Assembly (NCBI RefSeq): GCF_011682145.1
Contig: NZ_WHJH01000003.1
Span: 186,001-250,000 of the forward strand
Direction: 5' to 3'
Length of the DNA stretch: 64,000 nucleotides
Source: Massilia mucilaginosa
Lineage (GTDB): Bacteria; Pseudomonadota; Gammaproteobacteria; Burkholderiales; Burkholderiaceae_D
Made by a program: the position numbers and the translations under genes. Below are positions 34,334 through 44,103 of the stretch, piece by piece. Below the pieces are notes generated by a model. It was not told where the DNA came from. It did not search any database and worked only from the letters and a program-made list of their open reading frames with translations. How positions within the stretch are numbered: the stretch's first letter is position 1; every line of letters starts with the position of its first letter.

Positions 34334-34741
34334 ATGTTGAAGAAACCCCTGGCCTGCGCGAGCATGGCACTGGCGTGCGTGGCGTGCGTGGCGTGCACCG
34401 TTCCGGCGGCGCGCACCACCGACAATACCAGTCATGGAGCCGCCAGCCTGGTCAGCGGGAACACGATGTTTGTGACGAACCGCTTCGGCCCGAGCGCGAT
34501 TTACTTCGACCCTTCCGGACGGGTTCGCCACACTGCCGGCAGCACCTTGTCGGAAGGCTCCTGGCGTGCCGACAAGGATCAGATTTGCACCACTGTCGAT
34601 CCCACGCCGGAGCGGGTGACGCCCGAATATTGCCTCGATCTGGCAGGCAAAAAGCTGGGCACGGAATGGACCGGAAACGATCCGAAAAACGGCAAGCTGG
34701 TGTTCCTGATCACGCCAGGGGAAAAGAGCGCACGCCATTAA
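34334..34741 (+). CDS. Small exported, probably lipidated protein
   Basis: 135 residues. The N-terminus LKKPLACASMALACVACVAC looks like a lipoprotein signal with several possible lipidated Cys, the best in VACVAC. The mature part has SGNTMFVTNRFGPSAIYFDP and a Cys pair (DQICTTV and EYCLDL) that may form a disulfide. ATG 34334 has GGGAG 4 bases upstream; the frame also has ATGs at 34271 and 34322. No family recognised. It stands alone between the MFS gene and a convergent large gene. Confidence 0.65.
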   Translation: MLKKPLACASMALACVACVACTVPAARTTDNTSHGAASLVSGNTMFVTNRFGPSAIYFDPSGRVRHTAGSTLSEGSWRADKDQICTTVDPTPERVTPEYCLDLAGKKLGTEWTGNDPKNGKLVFLITPGEKSARH

Positions 34742-34797
34742 TCGGCCTTCGCCGTGAACGCTGCCGGTATCGGGCGGCTGCCAGCGCTGGCGCGGCG

Positions 34798-37437
34798 TCA
34801 GTCGGCAGCGGCGTAGTCGTCCTGCTCCTGCCACAGGCCGTCGTCCCACCAGTGTTCGGCCAGGACAATGGCGACCTCGTACGCGTCGTCGTCATCATGG
34901 CGATAGATGTCGATGCCCAGGGACGCGGCCATGGCCTGGTCGAAGGCATGAAACGCGCGCAGCAGCGCTTCATTGGCGTTCGGCGGATAGACCGCGAAGC
35001 AGACCAGCCGGTCGCCTTCATCGATCGCCAGCAACTGGCGCGCCAGCACCCGGCCGGCGGCATCGCGCGCATACACCACCTGCTTGTTGGCGTCGAGCAG
35101 GCAGGCCACAGCGGAATAGTCGCACAAGCCGCCCAGGCCGAGGCAACTGCCCACGTGAGTGCCAAGCATCAGGATGTCGAGCGGATCGCTTGCCACCGTC
35201 AGTCGCGCGCCGGGCAGGCCGTCGACGTCCACGCATAGCGCGCCGCCTTGCCACGCCAGCGCGTCGATGCGCGGATGACGCGCGAACCAGGCGCGGTTAA
35301 GCGAGTGCTCAAGGTAGGCACCGGCGCGGCCCTCGGCCTGCTCGCGCAGAAAGCGCCGCAATCCCTTGCGGTTAGTGTCGATCCCGGCCGCCAGGCGCAC
35401 CGCGTGGCTGGCCGCGCCGGATCGGTCATGCAGCTTGAACGGCTGGTCGATACTGCGCAGGATTGCCTGCTCCAGCGCCGCCAGCAGCACGTGCGGCATA
35501 CGCGACATGGCGAGGTGGCAGTGACGCGCGATCTGCGCCTCGCTCAAGACCACCTTGCCTTCGAAGTGCTCGCGCAGGCGCCGTGGCACCGGGCTTTGCA
35601 CGCCGCAGTCGAGGCACAGCCGGTACAGCATGCGGCAGGCGTCGTCCGGCGCCAGCTCGGTCCAGCGCGTGGAAAACCAGACCGTATGCGCGCTCTCGGA
35701 CAGGAACTGGCGGCGGCGTTCCCATGCGATGTATCCCAGCAGCCGCGCGACGCGCATCAGGCTCTGTGGTGCCAAACTAAAGCTGCGCATGGTGAATGCG
35801 GGCCAGCATCGCGCGAGGCTGGCCAGGCCGCGTCCGATCATCCTGCCATCGTCCTCGCGCCGGCAGGCCCTTTCCACCGTCAGCCAGGTGCGCTCGCCAG
35901 CGGCGGCCAGTTGCCGCCAGCCTTCCACGGGAAAGGCGTCGGCCATGCTGGAAAGCGGAAACCCGATGTCGGTGTCCGCTGAAAACGGCGGGCTGCACAG
36001 CCGCCGCAGCAAGGGCGCCAGGTGCGCCACGCTATCACGCAAGGTGTCGCCATCGTCCCAACGGCTCGCATAGTCGCTCGTCAGGCGCACATATTTTTCT
36101 TGCCACACTCCCGACAGGGCGATCAGGTCGGCGTGCCAGGTCGGAAAAATCGCAAGGTGGGCACGCCAGCGTTTGTCATTCTGTTTTTCTGTCTGATCGT
36201 CGTCGTACCACACCGTGCTGGTGAAGATTGACAGCCAGGTGTCGGCCACGCCGGCGCTGAGCTTTTCCCAGCAGGTGTCGCGCAGCACCTGCGCCAGTCC
36301 AGGTGCGTGTGCGCAGTCTTCCCAGAGACGCAGATTGCGGTAATCGCCATCCGGACCAAGCGTGACGCGCATGCGGACAATATCGCTGACACGAAAGTCC
36401 GGGCACGCTTTGCCCGCTCTCAGCCTGGACCTCAACTCGTGCGGGCGAAGAGGAGTGACCCTCTGACTGGCCAGCAGGCAGCCTTCCAGGCTGTAGGCCA
36501 CGCTCACCTTGCGCTGAAGGTTATCGAGCACGGCGTCGAGGTAGGCGGCGAAACGCTCGTCGTCCGCGTCAAGCGCATCGATCGCGGCCAGTTGGCTTTG
36601 ATCCAGAACGCCCGGCGCCAGCAGGTACGCGCGCTGTTTCAGCACTGCCGTCAAGAAGACGATCTGGCGCGGCGGCGCCAGCGTGAGCGCCAGCGCGGCC
36701 CAGGCATGCTCGTGCGGGGCCAGTGCGCACAGGGTTGCGGGCACGATCAATGCGGGCCCGTGCGGCACGCCGCCGAGCCCACGCCAGAGCTGCAGCCAGG
36801 CCAGCAGCTCGCTCAATGGACGCGTGCGCAGCCGCCACAGGAAGGCGCGGCGGAAGGCCTCCGGGACAGCCGGCCACTGGCCCGCTCCCTGCGCCAGCAA
36901 GCTTGCCACGGTTGGCACCCGATCCGCAGCCCCAGCAAGTGCGAGCGGCGCGCCGTCGGCGCCGGGAAGCGGCAGGCGCGCGTGGTCGTGGCGCGCCAGA
37001 AAACCGTCGAACAGGCGGTCGTCCGCCAGCCAGGCGGCCAGGTCGAGCACCGGTGCCGCCTGTTTGGGCGGCTGGAATTTGGTGCCGCGAAAGGCGCGCG
37101 GGTGGGCGGCGGTGGCGATCGGGCGCGCGGCCGGCGTGACGCGCCGCGGCATCGGCGCGGCTTGGTCGCCGGACTCGGACAGCGTGGCCCGGAACACGCG
37201 CCACAGGGCCGGCCACGCGGCGCCCAGCTCGCGCGCCGCGCGGACCTGCCGCCAGTCGGCCAGCAAGGTGTCGCGCTGCGGATACAGGCCGGCGGGCAGC
37301 TCGGCCAGCGCCATGCGGCGCAGCGCCGGTGCCTGCGCGCCGTCGGACGCATCGGCGACCCACGCAAACAGGCCGTCGGCGCCGCGCATCAGAGCGAGAA
37401 GGAGGGGACGTTCAAGCGATTGCGTATCAGGCGGCAT
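34798..37437 (-). CDS. Large uncharacterised protein, 879 residues
   Basis: No signal peptide or membrane helix. The first 500 residues are Ala/Leu/Arg-rich and helical; the middle (AHLAIFPTWHADLIALSGVW) mentions no known family. The last 180 residues are the most family-like: DPLDILMLGTHVGSCLGLGG, then CLLDANKQVVYARDAAGRVL, ARQLLAIDEGDRLVCFAVYP, and a terminal acidic tail YRHDDDDAYEVAIVLAEHWW. A Gly-rich Cys segment followed by a beta-rich region with Arg and Asp recalls PcfJ-like or similar phage/plasmid domains, but not securely. It is convergent with the lipoprotein gene. Codon use is like the core genome. Confidence 0.7.
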   Translation of the reverse strand: MPPDTQSLERPLLLALMRGADGLFAWVADASDGAQAPALRRMALAELPAGLYPQRDTLLADWRQVRAARELGAAWPALWRVFRATLSESGDQAAPMPRRVTPAARPIATAAHPRAFRGTKFQPPKQAAPVLDLAAWLADDRLFDGFLARHDHARLPLPGADGAPLALAGAADRVPTVASLLAQGAGQWPAVPEAFRRAFLWRLRTRPLSELLAWLQLWRGLGGVPHGPALIVPATLCALAPHEHAWAALALTLAPPRQIVFLTAVLKQRAYLLAPGVLDQSQLAAIDALDADDERFAAYLDAVLDNLQRKVSVAYSLEGCLLASQRVTPLRPHELRSRLRAGKACPDFRVSDIVRMRVTLGPDGDYRNLRLWEDCAHAPGLAQVLRDTCWEKLSAGVADTWLSIFTSTVWYDDDQTEKQNDKRWRAHLAIFPTWHADLIALSGVWQEKYVRLTSDYASRWDDGDTLRDSVAHLAPLLRRLCSPPFSADTDIGFPLSSMADAFPVEGWRQLAAAGERTWLTVERACRREDDGRMIGRGLASLARCWPAFTMRSFSLAPQSLMRVARLLGYIAWERRRQFLSESAHTVWFSTRWTELAPDDACRMLYRLCLDCGVQSPVPRRLREHFEGKVVLSEAQIARHCHLAMSRMPHVLLAALEQAILRSIDQPFKLHDRSGAASHAVRLAAGIDTNRKGLRRFLREQAEGRAGAYLEHSLNRAWFARHPRIDALAWQGGALCVDVDGLPGARLTVASDPLDILMLGTHVGSCLGLGGLCDYSAVACLLDANKQVVYARDAAGRVLARQLLAIDEGDRLVCFAVYPPNANEALLRAFHAFDQAMAASLGIDIYRHDDDDAYEVAIVLAEHWWDDGLWQEQDDYAAAD

Positions 37438-37468
37438 GGAGACGCGTTCTTTCGTTACCTGGACAGGA

Positions 37469-38035
37469 TCAATCCTGGTCGCCCTGCGCAGGCGGCTTCT
37501 TTTTGCCGGTGATCATGGCAAGGATCAGGTTTTCACGATGCTGCAAGCTGGTAAACACCACGCCCGACACGTGTAGCACCACTAGTCCGACCAGGGTCCA
37601 GGCAAGCGCCACGTGCAGCCGCACCGGCCAGGCATAACCCCACAGCAGGTCGGTGCCGAGCGCCCAGCCGCTGACGGCCAGCAGGCCCACGCAGGAGAGC
37701 AGGGCGATCACCATCGCCCCGCCGAGCGGATTGTGGCCCAGGTGGCGCGCGGCGCGGCCCTGCGCCACCGCGCGCAGGTAGGCGACGGTGGGGCCGGGCG
37801 CGCGCACGAAGTGGGAAAAGCGGGCGTAGCGATTGCCGGCGAAGCCCCACAGCAGGCGCGCGGCCACGATGGCGGCCGAGGCGTAGCCGATGAGCTCGTG
37901 CGCCCCGTCGATCCGCTCGCTGGTCGCCCAGGCCGCGACGATGCTTGCGACCAGCGACCAGTGCAGCAGGCGCACCGGCACATCCCAGATTTTTTGCGAG
38001 GCTTTGCTCAGATTACTTCTCTTCGACGCGGGCAA
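37469..38035 (-). CDS. Cytochrome b561-like membrane protein
   Basis: 188 residues, four membrane helices, with His residues in each: RLLHWSLVASIVAAWA, GAHELIGYASAAIVAARLLW, the helix around MVIALLSCVGLLAVSGWALG, and RLHVALAWTLVGLVVLHVSG. This is the di-haem cytochrome b561 / Ni-Fe-hydrogenase b-subunit pattern of small electron carriers. It overlaps the upstream PepSY gene by 23 bases, so both are expressed together. Likely moves electrons from the quinone pool or an unknown periplasmic donor. The C-terminus is cytoplasmic and basic. Confidence 0.88.
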   Translation of the reverse strand: MPASKRSNLSKASQKIWDVPVRLLHWSLVASIVAAWATSERIDGAHELIGYASAAIVAARLLWGFAGNRYARFSHFVRAPGPTVAYLRAVAQGRAARHLGHNPLGGAMVIALLSCVGLLAVSGWALGTDLLWGYAWPVRLHVALAWTLVGLVVLHVSGVVFTSLQHRENLILAMITGKKKPPAQGDQD

Positions 38036-38285
38036 AGGTCACCGGGTCGAAAAACGCTTCGATGCGCTTGCCTTGCGGGTCCTTGGCATACACTTCGTAG
38101 CAGCTCGGGGTCTGTTCCATGCGGCGAATCACCCAGCCTTCCTTGGTCAGTTTTTCGTGCAGTTCGGTGTGCGGTTTCCACTCCGCTTTTGGGCGGGTGG
38201 TGCATTTCACGTCGCCGTGCGCCCAGGCGCCGTTGACGGCGAAGGCGAGGACGAGCGGTACCAGTTTGGCGAAGGTCGAAGTCAT
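38013..38285 (-). CDS. PepSY-domain periplasmic protein
   Basis: 90 residues. Signal peptide FAKLVPLVLAFAVNGAWA, mature start at HGDVKCTTRP. The rest is a single PepSY unit: LHEKLTKEGWVIRRMEQTPS, then CYEVYAKDPQGKRIEAFFDP. Small PepSY proteins often pair with b561-type cytochromes, as here, and are presumed to act as periplasmic partners or inhibitors. The two genes overlap. The Cys pair could form a disulfide or bind haem, but no CxxCH is present. Confidence 0.85.
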   Translation of the reverse strand: MTSTFAKLVPLVLAFAVNGAWAHGDVKCTTRPKAEWKPHTELHEKLTKEGWVIRRMEQTPSCYEVYAKDPQGKRIEAFFDPVTFARVEEK

Positions 38286-38333
38286 GTCGTTTCCTTGTTT
38301 ATTGAAAAATCGGATGAAAAATCAGATGAAAAA

Positions 38334-39017
38334 TCAGGTCGCCGCCCAGCGGCGCAGCAGGTTGTGGTAAATCCCGGTCAGCTTGAGCAGGTTGCGGTCG
38401 TCCGCCGCCAGGCCGGGGGTCAGGTTCTGGATCGTCTGGTCCAGGTCGAACAGCAAGGTGCGCTCGGCCTCGTCGCCGACCAGGCTCTCGATCCAGAAAA
38501 ACGAGGCAACCCGCGCCCCGCGCGTGACCGGCGTGACCCGGTGCAGGCTCGAGGCCGGATACAGCACCATGTCGCCGGCGCCCAGTTTAACGGTCTGGAC
38601 GCCGAATTCGGTATCGATTTCCAGCTCGCCGCCGTCGTATTCATCCGGCTCGGCCAGGAACAGGGTGGCGGCCAGGTCGCTGCGCAGGCTCAGATGGGTG
38701 CCGGGAATCTGCATCACAGCACTATCAACGTGCGTGCCATAGGTTTCGCCGACACTGTAGCGATTGAATTTTGGCGGATAGATCTTGCGCGGCAGGGCGG
38801 CGGCGATGAACAGCGGCGTATTGCCCAGCGTGCGCAGGATATGGTTGCCGAGGCTGACGGCCACTTCGGCCCCGTCGTCGATCTGGGCATTGTTCTTGGC
38901 CGAGCGCGCCAGGGTGCCGGCGGTGGCCGCGCCATCGCGCCACTCGGCCTTGTCGAGGTAGGCGCGACACTGCCGAACTTCGTCCTTGGAGAGGACCGCG
39001 TCGAGGGTGGTCAGCAT
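38334..39017 (-). CDS. piuC: PKHD-type Fe(II)/2-oxoglutarate dioxygenase (PiuC/YbiX-like)
   Basis: 227 residues. HxD appears in [13 protein letters not shown] (His and Asp ligands) and the distal His in [15 protein letters not shown], with Arg of the same segment for 2-oxoglutarate: the iron-binding triad is complete. The N-terminus [20 protein letters not shown] matches the PiuC/YbiX group, usually next to a catecholate siderophore receptor, as here (one gene away). Iron-starvation expression is expected for the family. ATG 39017 overlaps the end of the upstream oxidase gene by 7 bases. Confidence 0.92.
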   Translation of the reverse strand: MLTTLDAVLSKDEVRQCRAYLDKAEWRDGAATAGTLARSAKNNAQIDDGAEVAVSLGNHILRTLGNTPLFIAAALPRKIYPPKFNRYSVGETYGTHVDSAVMQIPGTHLSLRSDLAATLFLAEPDEYDGGELEIDTEFGVQTVKLGAGDMVLYPASSLHRVTPVTRGARVASFFWIESLVGDEAERTLLFDLDQTIQNLTPGLAADDRNLLKLTGIYHNLLRRWAAT

Positions 39018-40150
39018 GGCGCGTCCTGGCGGCGCAGAAGGGTGCCGCTGTCGATCTCGGCCACCGTGGCGCAGCCGGCCAGGGCCATGCACACTTCGAG
39101 TTCTTCGCGCAGCAGCTTGAGCATGTGCGCCACGCCGAGCGCGCCGGCCACGCTGAGCGCGTACATCTGCAGGCGCCCGACCAGCACCGCGTCGGCGCCC
39201 AGGGCCAGCGCCTTGAACACGTCGGCCCCGGAGCGGATGCCGCCGTCGAACAGCAGCGGAAACGCCGGGCCAACGGCGGCGCGGATGGCCGGCAGCACGT
39301 CCAGGCTGGCCGGGGCGCCGTCGAGGGTGCGCCCGCCGTGGTTCGATACCACCAGCCCGGCCACGCCGATGGCGCGCAGGGCAACGGCGTCGTCGGGATG
39401 CAGCACGCCCTTGACCAGCACCGGCAGGGTGGTCTGGCCCAGCAGCCAGCGCAGGTCGTCCCAGGTCGGGGCGCTGCTCATGATGCCCTGGAAGATGCGG
39501 CTCTGTTCGGGCGCGAGGGCGGGCGTGGCGGCCGGGGCGTAGCCGCGCAGGTTGGCCGCCACGCAGTCGGCCGGCATGCGGAAACCCGCATCCAGGGCGC
39601 GCTTGCTGGGCACCTGGATCGGGGCGTCGAGCGTGACCACGATGGCCGTGTAGCCGGCCTGCGCGGCGCGCGCGAGCAGGTCTTGCGTGTCTTCGCGGCG
39701 TAATTGGAAGTACAGCTGGAACCAGCGCTGCGGACCGGCACCGCGCGCCACGTCTTCCAGGGTGCAGGACGAGAGCGTGCTGCTGACCAGGCAACTGTCG
39801 ACCGCGTGGGCCGCGCGCGCGCTTTGCAGTTCGCCGGCGCCGTGCGCCAGGTTCTGGAAGGCGACCGGCGCCAGGAACACCGGATGGGCGAACTGCTGCC
39901 CGGCCACGGTAACGCGGGTGTGGCCGGCGCCGACGTCGCAGAGCAGGCGCGGATAGATATCCCAGCGCGCGAAGGCGGCCAGGTTGGCGGCTACGGTCAG
40001 GTCGCGCCCGCTGCCGCCGGCCACGTAATCGTAGCTGGGCGCGGCCATGAAGCGCTGCGCCAGCAATTCATAATCGGCGGCGCAGCCGATGTCGGCGGGG
40101 ATCTTGCCAAGAGGCGGCTGGGCGCCTGGGAGTGGTGGTGTCATCATCAA
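39011..40150 (-). CDS. FMN-dependent alpha-hydroxy-acid oxidase/dehydrogenase
   Basis: 379 residues of the lactate/glycolate oxidase family. Landmarks are [29 protein letters not shown]-like [20 protein letters not shown], the catalytic His and Arg in [20 protein letters not shown], and [20 protein letters not shown] as the FMN phosphate site. Expected to oxidise an L-2-hydroxy acid. It sits between piuC and the TonB receptor and overlaps piuC, so it is probably in an iron-responsive unit; why is unclear. TTG and ATG starts are crowded at 40150 (MMM). Confidence 0.9.
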   Translation of the reverse strand: MMMTPPLPGAQPPLGKIPADIGCAADYELLAQRFMAAPSYDYVAGGSGRDLTVAANLAAFARWDIYPRLLCDVGAGHTRVTVAGQQFAHPVFLAPVAFQNLAHGAGELQSARAAHAVDSCLVSSTLSSCTLEDVARGAGPQRWFQLYFQLRREDTQDLLARAAQAGYTAIVVTLDAPIQVPSKRALDAGFRMPADCVAANLRGYAPAATPALAPEQSRIFQGIMSSAPTWDDLRWLLGQTTLPVLVKGVLHPDDAVALRAIGVAGLVVSNHGGRTLDGAPASLDVLPAIRAAVGPAFPLLFDGGIRSGADVFKALALGADAVLVGRLQMYALSVAGALGVAHMLKLLREELEVCMALAGCATVAEIDSGTLLRRQDAPC

Positions 40151-40233
40151 ATGAAAAATGCCGGGGGGTACCCGGCATTGTAGCGAACTTGCGTGCCGCT
40201 CAAGCGACTTGACGCGGCGCGCGCTGACAGTTC

Positions 40234-42615
40234 TTACAGTTCGTAGTTCAGCGCCACGCGAACAGCGCGTGCGTCACCCTTGTACAGGAAGGCGCCCGAG
40301 CGGTACACGGCGGTGAAGTAGTCCTTGTTGCCGACGTTGAGCACGTTCAGGCGCAGGTCCAGCTTCTTCGAGAAGCGGTAGGTGGCAAACGCGTCATACA
40401 CGGTGAACGACGGCACCGGCTGCGCGCACTGGTTGCCGGCGGTGTAGCCGGCAGCGGTGTCGGGCTGGCCGCCGCAACGGCCGCTCTCGTAACGGGCCAC
40501 GGCGCCGAACGAGAAGGTGTCGGTCAGCTGGTACTTGGCCTGGGCCGAGAACGACTTTTCGGCGAAGTTGGCCAGTTCGCGGCCGATGCCCACAGGCGAG
40601 GCCGAACCGGTGATTTTCGACTTCATGATGGCCGCGCCGACCTGGGTTGACAGGGCTTCGGTGATGTTGCCGGTCAGGCCGAATTCGATACCCTGCACCT
40701 TGTTCTTGCCGGTGTTGAAGGTGCCGACGGTGTCGTAGTTCGCGCCTTCCATCACATCCTTCTTCTTGGTCTGGAAGATGGCGGCGGTGGCCAGCAGTTT
40801 GTCGTCAAGCAGGTTCCACTTGGTGCCCAGTTCCAGGTTGATCGAGGTTTCCGGCTTGGCGCCGGCGATCTTGTTCTGGTACAGCACTGCGCCGCCGTAG
40901 CCGCTGTTGGTGCCCGAATCGGCTTCGCCGCCGTTGATGTCCTGCGAGCTCGCCGCGCTGCCGTAGACGATCAGTTTCGGCAGGACCTTGAAGCTCACGC
41001 CGGCGTGGCCGTTGACCAGGGTGTCGGTGTAGCTGTATTCGCCCGTGACCAGGTTGGTGGCCGGGGTGCGGCGCGCCAGCGACAGGTCGAAGCGGTCGGC
41101 GCGGATGCCGGCAAAGGCGGTCACGCGGTCGCTCAGGTCGACCGTGTCCATCGCGGTCAGCGAGAAGGTCTTGACTTGCCAGTCCTGGTTCCAGCTGTTG
41201 CGGGTGCTGCTGCGGCCGGCGAAGTTGGTCAGGTCGGCCACCGGTACGCCATTGACGTTGAAGCAGCGCGCATTGTTCGGGCCGACGGCGGCCGCGCTGC
41301 GGCAGTTGAAGGCGCCGGTATTGGCGACCGTGAAGTTACCCGAGACGACTTGATGGTCGGTGTATTCGGCGCCGAAGATGAATTCGTGCTTCATGCCCAT
41401 GATCTGCTTGTCCCAGCGCAGGTTGCTCTGGTGGGCGAAATACTCGACATCCTGCCAGCCGGTGTGGCCGCCATCGAGCGCGGCGCTGACGAACGACGTG
41501 GTGTTGGCGACGCTGTTGCCGACATAACGCGTGCCGCTCGACGCGCCGGTGGTGACGTAGGCATTGTTCGACTGGCCGTAGCGGGTCAGGCTGGTCAGGG
41601 TCAGGTCGGGGGCGAGTTTCCAGTTGACGCGCGCGGTCATGGTGTCCACGTCCGAGCTCAGGAAGTCGTTCGACTGGGCGTACACCGGCACGTTGGTGGC
41701 AGGGACGCGGTTCGGCACGGCGCCGACCAGGAAGTGGCCCAGGTCGGGCAGCTTATCGTCGGTGCGCAAGCCGTAGTAGTCGAGCGTGACGGCCAGGTCC
41801 TTGTTGACTTCCCACAGGCCGGAAACGGCGATGCCCTTGCGGGTGCGGCTCGATGGCTTACGGTCAGGCACGTCTTCGTCGCCGTACAGCACGTTGGCGC
41901 GCAGGGCGAAGTTGTCGCCGAAGCCTTTGTTGAAATCGGCGGTGACGCGTTTGTGGCTGTCGGTGCCCACGCCCACGGTGACGCGCTGGAAGTCCTTGTC
42001 CAGGGTCGCTTGCTTGGTGATCGCGTTGATCGCGCCGCCGGCGGTGCCGCGGCCGGCGAAGCTCGAGTTCGGGCCTTTCGAGATTTCGAGCTGCTCGATG
42101 GCGAAGCTTTCGCGGGTGGTCATGCCCGGATCGCGCAAGCCGTCGACGAAGACGTCGCTGCGCGCTTCCTGGCCGCGGATGATGTAGCGGTCGCCGAAGG
42201 CATTGCCGTTTTCGCCGGTGCCGAGGGTGATGCCTGGCTGGGCGCTGAGAATTTGTTTGAGTTCGGTCATGCCCGAATCGTCGATCGCGGCCTTGGTGAT
42301 CACCGAGATGGTCTGCGGCGTTTCAGCCAGCGGACGGGTGTGGCGCGAATCGCCCGAGGTCTTGGCCTTGTACGGCGCGCCGACTTCGGCGTTCGGGTTC
42401 GGGTCGAGATACTTGCCGTAGACAACGACGTCCGGCAAGGTCTTGCTATCTTTTTCCGATGGCGCGGCTGGCGAGGTTTGCGCATGGGCGGCAAACGGCA
42501 TCATCAGCAGGGCGCTGGAAATGCCCATGGCGAGACTGGTTTTCTTCATTGAATTGAACGTCATGTCGCTCTTGCTACGAAGACTTTTTGGCTGTTGCGA
42601 TTGCTGTTGCTTCAA
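40234..42615 (-). CDS. TonB-dependent siderophore receptor
   Basis: 793 residues, outer membrane. Signal peptide SLAMGISSALLMMPFAAHAQ, plug domain with ETPQTISVITKAAIDDSGMT and GITLGTGENGNAFGDRYIIR, and a 22-strand barrel ending RAVRVALNYEL. Resembles catecholate receptors of the Fiu/PiuA group, consistent with piuC two genes away. TTG 42615 follows GGAG at 6 bases; ATG 42564 and ATG 42549 are alternatives. A possible Fur site lies upstream at 42672-42690. Plug and barrel are complete, so it should be functional. Confidence 0.93.
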   Translation of the reverse strand: MKQQQSQQPKSLRSKSDMTFNSMKKTSLAMGISSALLMMPFAAHAQTSPAAPSEKDSKTLPDVVVYGKYLDPNPNAEVGAPYKAKTSGDSRHTRPLAETPQTISVITKAAIDDSGMTELKQILSAQPGITLGTGENGNAFGDRYIIRGQEARSDVFVDGLRDPGMTTRESFAIEQLEISKGPNSSFAGRGTAGGAINAITKQATLDKDFQRVTVGVGTDSHKRVTADFNKGFGDNFALRANVLYGDEDVPDRKPSSRTRKGIAVSGLWEVNKDLAVTLDYYGLRTDDKLPDLGHFLVGAVPNRVPATNVPVYAQSNDFLSSDVDTMTARVNWKLAPDLTLTSLTRYGQSNNAYVTTGASSGTRYVGNSVANTTSFVSAALDGGHTGWQDVEYFAHQSNLRWDKQIMGMKHEFIFGAEYTDHQVVSGNFTVANTGAFNCRSAAAVGPNNARCFNVNGVPVADLTNFAGRSSTRNSWNQDWQVKTFSLTAMDTVDLSDRVTAFAGIRADRFDLSLARRTPATNLVTGEYSYTDTLVNGHAGVSFKVLPKLIVYGSAASSQDINGGEADSGTNSGYGGAVLYQNKIAGAKPETSINLELGTKWNLLDDKLLATAAIFQTKKKDVMEGANYDTVGTFNTGKNKVQGIEFGLTGNITEALSTQVGAAIMKSKITGSASPVGIGRELANFAEKSFSAQAKYQLTDTFSFGAVARYESGRCGGQPDTAAGYTAGNQCAQPVPSFTVYDAFATYRFSKKLDLRLNVLNVGNKDYFTAVYRSGAFLYKGDARAVRVALNYEL

Positions 42616-42671
42616 GATTAACTCCTCAGATAGATATGCCGATTATAGCCAAATCTCACAGGAGCGTAAAC

Positions 42672-42690
42672 GTTAATCAATCTCATTTGC
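42672..42690 (-). promoter_or_regulatory. Possible Fur box
   Basis: On the minus strand GCAAATGAGATTGATTAAC lies about 57 bases before the receptor start and resembles the 19-bp Fur consensus GATAATGATAATCATTATC in its AATGAGA-TTGATTA core. An iron-receptor gene is the expected place for one. Matches are partial. Confidence 0.4.
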
Positions 42691-42861
42691 ATTTACGGCA
42701 ACAGCATTTCTGTTGCGCAAATGATGCATTGCGGGGAGTGGAGGGGGGCGAAGGCGAATAAAGAATGGTTTGATTGCACAAGGACTAGAATTGCATCTTT
42801 CAATTCTTGCAACGTTGACTAACCTGCTCGGCGTGGCGCTGTTTGTCCCGGGATTTCCTCG

Positions 42862-43284
42862 ATGTTTTTTGCCAATCTCAACGTATTTACCTTGTTGTTC
42901 GCCTGCGCGTTTTACCTCGCGCTGTGGCTTCTGAACACGACGACCTCAGTGCTGCTCGTTCCCCGCAGCGGCATGGCGGCGATGACGCTGGCCGGCTGCG
43001 CGGGCGTGGCCCTGCTGCTCACGGCGATCTGGGTCAGGAAGGGAATGGCGCCCAGCGCGCCGGGCAAGCTTTACTGGGCCGGCCAGGCGCTGGTCGCGAT
43101 CGCCAATGTGGCGCTGGCCGGTGGCATGCGCCTGTCGCTGCACGCGGCCACGATCAGCAAGGAGGAAGAGGTCTGGTTCACGATGGTCATGCTGTATTAC
43201 CAAGGGCCATCCGCCGTCGTGCTCGCTGCGGTGGGGCTGGTCATGGTGATCGTTGCCGCCGAAAAGCGCCAGGGATGGCGCTGA
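42862..43284 (+). CDS. Uncharacterised membrane protein, 140 residues
   Basis: Four hydrophobic helices: VFTLLFACAFYLALWLL, AMTLAGCAGVALLLTAIWV, LVAIANVALAGGMRLSLHA and SAVVLAAVGLVMVIVAA, with short charged loops and a C-terminal KRQGWR. No motif tells a function. The ribosome site before ATG 42862 is weak. It lies divergent from the siderophore receptor, sharing the intergenic region with the possible Fur site, which could make it iron-responsive, but no transport motif is seen. The next gene is convergent. Confidence 0.65.
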   Translation: MFFANLNVFTLLFACAFYLALWLLNTTTSVLLVPRSGMAAMTLAGCAGVALLLTAIWVRKGMAPSAPGKLYWAGQALVAIANVALAGGMRLSLHAATISKEEEVWFTMVMLYYQGPSAVVLAAVGLVMVIVAAEKRQGWR

Positions 43285-43348
43285 TCGGCGGCGCCAGCCT
43301 CAGGCGGCGAGCGCTTCGGGGAATCCGCGCGCAGCCCCGTCCAGCCGC

Positions 43349-43810
43349 CTATTTTTTGTAGTAGCCCGCTGAAATGACGATGTCCTCGACTTTTTCAAAA
43401 TACGCCGACTTGGCTTGCATTTCCTTGGTTACCGGATTGACCCATTTGTAGTCGACCCAGCCGTTGCCCGGATTGGCGGCTTTGGTCATGATTTCCTTCA
43501 TGAAGTACTTGTCGTCGGCATCTTTCAACTCGATGATATTCTTGCCCGCCATCTTGGGATTGGCGCCGTGCGCCAGTACCTTGGCCTTGGTGTCCCACAC
43601 GCTCAGATACAAGTCCTTGCTGACGAACTGGCCCCTGGTATTGGCCACCTCGGCAATCAGCTTGTCCTTGCCGTTGGCCTTGAAGAAGGCCACGCCCTGC
43701 TTCACCAGCGCACTCGCTTCCTCGGCCGTTCCGGCGTCCGCCGCCAGCGCATTGGCCGCGAATGCCAGGGAAGCGGCGACGCCGATTACACCTTTGATCA
43801 ACATTGTCAT
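43349..43810 (-). CDS. Periplasmic single-Cache-domain protein
   Basis: 153 residues. ATG 43810 follows AAGGAG with 7-base spacing. Signal peptide LIKGVIGVAASLAFAANALA, then one Cache-like domain: ALVKQGVAFFKANGKDKLIA, DLYLSVWDTKAKVLAHGANP, then GNGWVDYKWVNPVTKEMQAK and FEKVEDIVISAGYYKK. Cache domains normally sense small ligands in receptors; as a free periplasmic protein this may present a ligand to a transmembrane partner. No receptor is adjacent. Similar stand-alone proteins are common in this bacterial order. Confidence 0.85.
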   Translation of the reverse strand: MTMLIKGVIGVAASLAFAANALAADAGTAEEASALVKQGVAFFKANGKDKLIAEVANTRGQFVSKDLYLSVWDTKAKVLAHGANPKMAGKNIIELKDADDKYFMKEIMTKAANPGNGWVDYKWVNPVTKEMQAKSAYFEKVEDIVISAGYYKK

Positions 43811-44103
43811 CAACTTACTCCTTCAAGCGTGGGAGGAACATGTGTCGGCAAGCATCCTGATGGTGTACCCGCCGCTGGCGAAAGTCAATCGCGACGGTTG
43901 CCCGGCGTATCCTGTCCCGCCTCTGCTGGTTCAGGTCGATCCGGCCGCTGCCCGCCACATCGAAGACCATATCGCACCAGCCTGAGCCGATTGTCGGACG
44001 CGCGCCACAGTCATGCCATCGTCACATTTCATCGTTACATTTTTACATTTCTTCCTTCGCGAACCAGCCATGCGGTGATCACCGCCGGCGTCACCCTGGA
44101 GTC

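Noticed and set aside
41005-42552. 515-residue open frame opposite the siderophore receptor
   Set aside because: Shadow of the receptor gene on the other strand; Val/Gly/Asp-biased composition and no ribosome site.
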